Assembly: GCF_029051685.1 (NCBI RefSeq)
Contig: NZ_JAACFT010000007.1
Span: 62,001-126,000 of the forward strand
Direction: 5' to 3'
DNA length: 64,000 nt
Origin: Bradyrhizobium sp. CSA207
GTDB taxonomy: Bacteria; Pseudomonadota; Alphaproteobacteria; Rhizobiales; Xanthobacteraceae
Shown here: positions 62,128 through 64,000 of the stretch, piece by piece
How positions within the stretch are numbered: the first letter of the stretch is position 1
How the letters are laid out: each line of letters begins with the position of its first letter
Program-made: the position numbers and the translations under genes
The notes under the pieces: generated by a model
The model's database searches: none
The model's input: only the letters and a program-made list of their open reading frames with translations
What the model was told of the DNA's origin: nothing

Positions 62128-62336
62128 GGGCTGGCCTCCCTTTCACGTCGCGAAATTCGCATGCAATCGCTGGCCTGGCAGAGCTCGAGGCAAATTCCGT
62201 ACCGCCATTCCAGTCGAATTTTCGTGCCGTGGCGGTCGAGCGAACCTCATCCGGCTCTGGCCCAATAGACTGCATCGGGGGCGGGCCGCGATCAACCGGA
62301 AAGCCACCTGTCCCAGCGGAGCACGAGGAGGCGGCA
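62128..62336. promoter_or_regulatory. Divergent control region for the aldoxime-nitrile genes
   Basis: Two similar 11-base elements on the plus strand, ATTCCGTACCG (62194-62204) and TTTTCGTGCCG (62219-62229), lie 25 bases apart, a spacing that suits an AraC-type dimer. A short dyad GCGAA-A-TTCGC sits at 62150-62160. The same TTCGTACCG core forms the outer dyad of the LysR/decarboxylase gap at 58415-58454. Confidence 0.5.
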
Positions 62337-63353
62337 ATGGGCATCCAACATCCGAAATACAAGGTGGCGGTGGTGCAGGCGGCGCCCGCCTGGCTCGATC
62401 TCGACGCCTCGATCGACAAGTCGATCGCCCTCATCAGGGAGGCGGCAGAAAAGGGCGCCAGGCTGATCGCCTTTCCGGAGGCTTTCATCCCCGGTTACCC
62501 CTGGCACATCTGGCTGGACTCGCCGGCCTGGGCGATCAGCCGCGGCTTCGTGCAGCGCTATTTCGACAATTCGCTGTCCTATGACAGCCCGCAGGCCGGG
62601 AAGCTGCGCGACGCCGTACGGAAGGCAAAGCTCACCACCGTGATCGGCCTGTCCGAGCGCGACGGCGGCAGCCTCTACCTCGCGCAATGGCTGATCGGTC
62701 CCGATGGCGAGACGATTGCAACGCGCCGCAAGCTGCGGCCGACCCATGCCGAGCGCACCGTCTATGGCGAGGGCGACGGCAGCGACCTCGCCGTCCACGC
62801 CAGGTCCGACATCGGCCGCATCGGCGCGCTGTGCTGCTGGGAGCATCTCCAGCCGTTGTCGAAATACGCGATGTATGCCCAGAACGAGCAGGTCCATGTC
62901 GCGGCCTGGCCGAGCTTTTCGCTCTACGATCCCTTCGCGCCGGCGCTGGGCGCCGAGGTGAACAACGCCGCCTCGCGCGTCTATGCGGTCGAAGGTTCCT
63001 GCTTCGTGCTCGCGCCCTGCGCAACGGTGTCGCAGGCCATGATCGACGAGCTCTGCGACCGGCCCGACAAGAACGCGCTGCTCCACGTCGGTGGCGGGTT
63101 CGCCGCGATTTACGGCCCGGACGGCAGCCAGATCGGCGACAAGCTCGCGCCGGACCAGGAGGGGTTGTTGATCGCCGAGATCGATCTCGGCGCCATCGGC
63201 GTCGCCAAGAACGCGGCCGATCCGGCCGGGCACTATTCGCGCCCAGACGTCACGCGGCTCCTCCTCAACAAGAAGCGGTACCAGCGCGTCGAGCAGTTTG
63301 CGCTGCCGGTTGATACCGTCGAGCCAACGGACATCGCCGCGGCGGCAAGCTGA
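62337..63353 (+). CDS. Nitrilase
   Basis: 338 residues. It hydrolyses a nitrile directly to the acid and ammonia. The Glu-Lys-Cys triad is E48 (AFPEAFIPGYP), K132 (RRKLRPTHAERTVYGEGDGS) and C167 (GALCCWEHLQPLSKYAM). The ERTVYGEGDGS and AASRVYAVEGSCFVLAPC stretches are typical of true nitrilases, not amidases or cyanide enzymes. AGGAGG precedes ATG 62337. The aldoxime dehydratase gene starts 20 bases after its stop. Confidence 0.93.
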   Translation: MGIQHPKYKVAVVQAAPAWLDLDASIDKSIALIREAAEKGARLIAFPEAFIPGYPWHIWLDSPAWAISRGFVQRYFDNSLSYDSPQAGKLRDAVRKAKLTTVIGLSERDGGSLYLAQWLIGPDGETIATRRKLRPTHAERTVYGEGDGSDLAVHARSDIGRIGALCCWEHLQPLSKYAMYAQNEQVHVAAWPSFSLYDPFAPALGAEVNNAASRVYAVEGSCFVLAPCATVSQAMIDELCDRPDKNALLHVGGGFAAIYGPDGSQIGDKLAPDQEGLLIAEIDLGAIGVAKNAADPAGHYSRPDVTRLLLNKKRYQRVEQFALPVDTVEPTDIAAAAS

Positions 63354-63373
63354 GCTTGCAGGGAGGCCCGATC

Positions 63374-64000
63374 ATGGAATCTGCTATTCCTCAGAACCTG
63401 GAAATGAAGCGCTCGCGCCACAAGCGAGTGCCCGACGATTACCAGCCGCCATATCCGTCGTTCGTCGCGCGCTACAAGCCCACGGTCAGCCGTGTCGCGA
63501 TGGCCTATTTCGGCGTGCAGTATCGCGGCACGGCGCCAACAGTCGCGACGGCTGCGCTCGCAGAAATCGCCGGACGCTTTGCGAAGGAAAGCGGCCCATC
63601 GCATTGGGACCGCGCGCGCTACATCGATCAGGTCGGCCATGAGAACGTGGTCTCCGTCGCCTATTGGGACGACATCGCGCGCTTCGACGCCTGGTTTGCG
63701 CCGGCGCGCGAGGCGTGGACGGGGAAGGCACGTGATGGGATCGGGACTTTCATCGAGGTGCTACGTCCCTTAGTTGCGCGGCACGAGACGTTGTTCTCCT
63801 CGATCGACCGCCCCGAGGGCGTGGCCGCCATTGCCGAGGGCATGAGCGGCGAGGTGCAGGAGCATGCCTATTGGGGCGGCATGCGCGACCGCATTCCGCT
63901 GTCGCAGACCGACGCAATGGCGCCCGCCGGCAATCCCGAATTGATCCGCGACGGCGCGCGGCTGCGTGTGCAAGCGCATGACAATCTCTGCCTGATCCGT
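63374..64000 (+). CDS. Aldoxime dehydratase, 3' partial
   Basis: 209 residues are visible, with no stop before the window end. The start MESAIPQNLEMKRSRHKRVP then DDYQPPYPSFVARYK, the FGVQYRG motif, QVGHENVVSVAYWDD, VLRPLVARHETLFS and EVQEHAYWGGMRDRIPLSQT closely follow phenylacetaldoxime/alkylaldoxime dehydratases (OxdB, OxdA). These heme enzymes remove water from aldoximes to give nitriles. The YWGxMRDR arginine is a known active-site residue; the heme-ligand His lies in the missing part. GGGAGG precedes ATG 63374. With the nitrilase upstream it completes aldoxime to acid. Confidence 0.9.
   Translation, partial: MESAIPQNLEMKRSRHKRVPDDYQPPYPSFVARYKPTVSRVAMAYFGVQYRGTAPTVATAALAEIAGRFAKESGPSHWDRARYIDQVGHENVVSVAYWDDIARFDAWFAPAREAWTGKARDGIGTFIEVLRPLVARHETLFSSIDRPEGVAAIAEGMSGEVQEHAYWGGMRDRIPLSQTDAMAPAGNPELIRDGARLRVQAHDNLCLIR

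Overview
The window looks like chromosomal DNA of a Bradyrhizobium-type alphaproteobacterium. This rests on family content read from the proteins: a MipZ-like division ATPase, DUF4167, DUF2267, DUF1489 and DUF599 proteins, a malonate TRAP/matAB/matR locus, a phasin with TGCG-type operators, a ClpS/ClpA pair, and a long GTAGCCCGGAT-type extragenic palindrome. G+C is high throughout and gene density is normal. There is no rRNA, tRNA, CRISPR array or complete insertion sequence that I can see.

Layout. (1) 1-2610: the end of an ABC importer, with a fused Fe3+/polyamine-type permease (cut by the window edge) and its ATPase. (2) 2871-7042: a catabolic block with a GntR/FCD regulator, an altronate/galactarate dehydratase-type enzyme, a Bug-type solute-binding protein and a GST. 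It is bounded downstream by a relic of a TetR gene and may have been acquired. (3) 7664-21648: an accessory, stress-flavoured island. It carries a cysteine-free family-4-like uracil-DNA glycosylase, an orphan nuoD and an orphan nuoB about 4.6 kb apart, a periplasmic HtrA protease, a PEBP protein, a nucleotidyltransferase/metallophosphoesterase pair, DUF2267, a PRPP synthetase coupled to a one-TM microprotein, a CBS protein, a hydrolase-phosphoribosyltransferase fusion, a truncated erythromycin-esterase gene, a secreted phospholipase-A2-like protein and a small Cys-rich protein. (4) 21940-28618: a malonate locus with a TRAP transporter (DctP-Q-M), malonyl-CoA decarboxylase and malonyl-CoA synthetase in one overlapping operon, divergent from the FadR-like regulator MatR. 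(5) 28942-36000: housekeeping and envelope genes (two NodB-type deacetylases, MgtE, an XRE regulator, an aldo/keto reductase, a TolA-like protein). (6) 36080-40299: a 5'-truncated Rhs/YD-repeat protein with a candidate immunity gene, abutting a DUF599 membrane protein. (7) 40423-54503: GST, DUF1489, panC, MipZ, an alpha/beta hydrolase, a VWA protein, a J-domain membrane protein, a D,D-carboxypeptidase with SPOR domain, phasin, ClpS and ClpA. (8) 54673-57317: an MFS exporter and an aldo/keto reductase. (9) 57439-64000: a nitrogen-compound region with a LysR regulator divergent from a 2,2-dialkylglycine-decarboxylase-like enzyme plus an amino-acid binding protein, then an AraC/NitR-type regulator divergent from a nitrilase and an aldoxime dehydratase that runs off the window.

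How they work together. The malonate locus is a self-contained import-activate-decarboxylate pathway. The final block encodes aldoxime -> nitrile -> acid + ammonia. Its divergent promoter shares a TTYCGTRCCG-like element with the dialkylglycine decarboxylase promoter, which suggests common control. The phasin promoter is straddled by two TTGTGCG-type sites, and a third lies upstream of an alpha/beta hydrolase 5 kb away, which suggests a local polyhydroxyalkanoate regulon. In the stress island, a PRPP-making enzyme and a PRPP-using fusion protein sit about 1 kb apart beside CBS and DUF2267 proteins.
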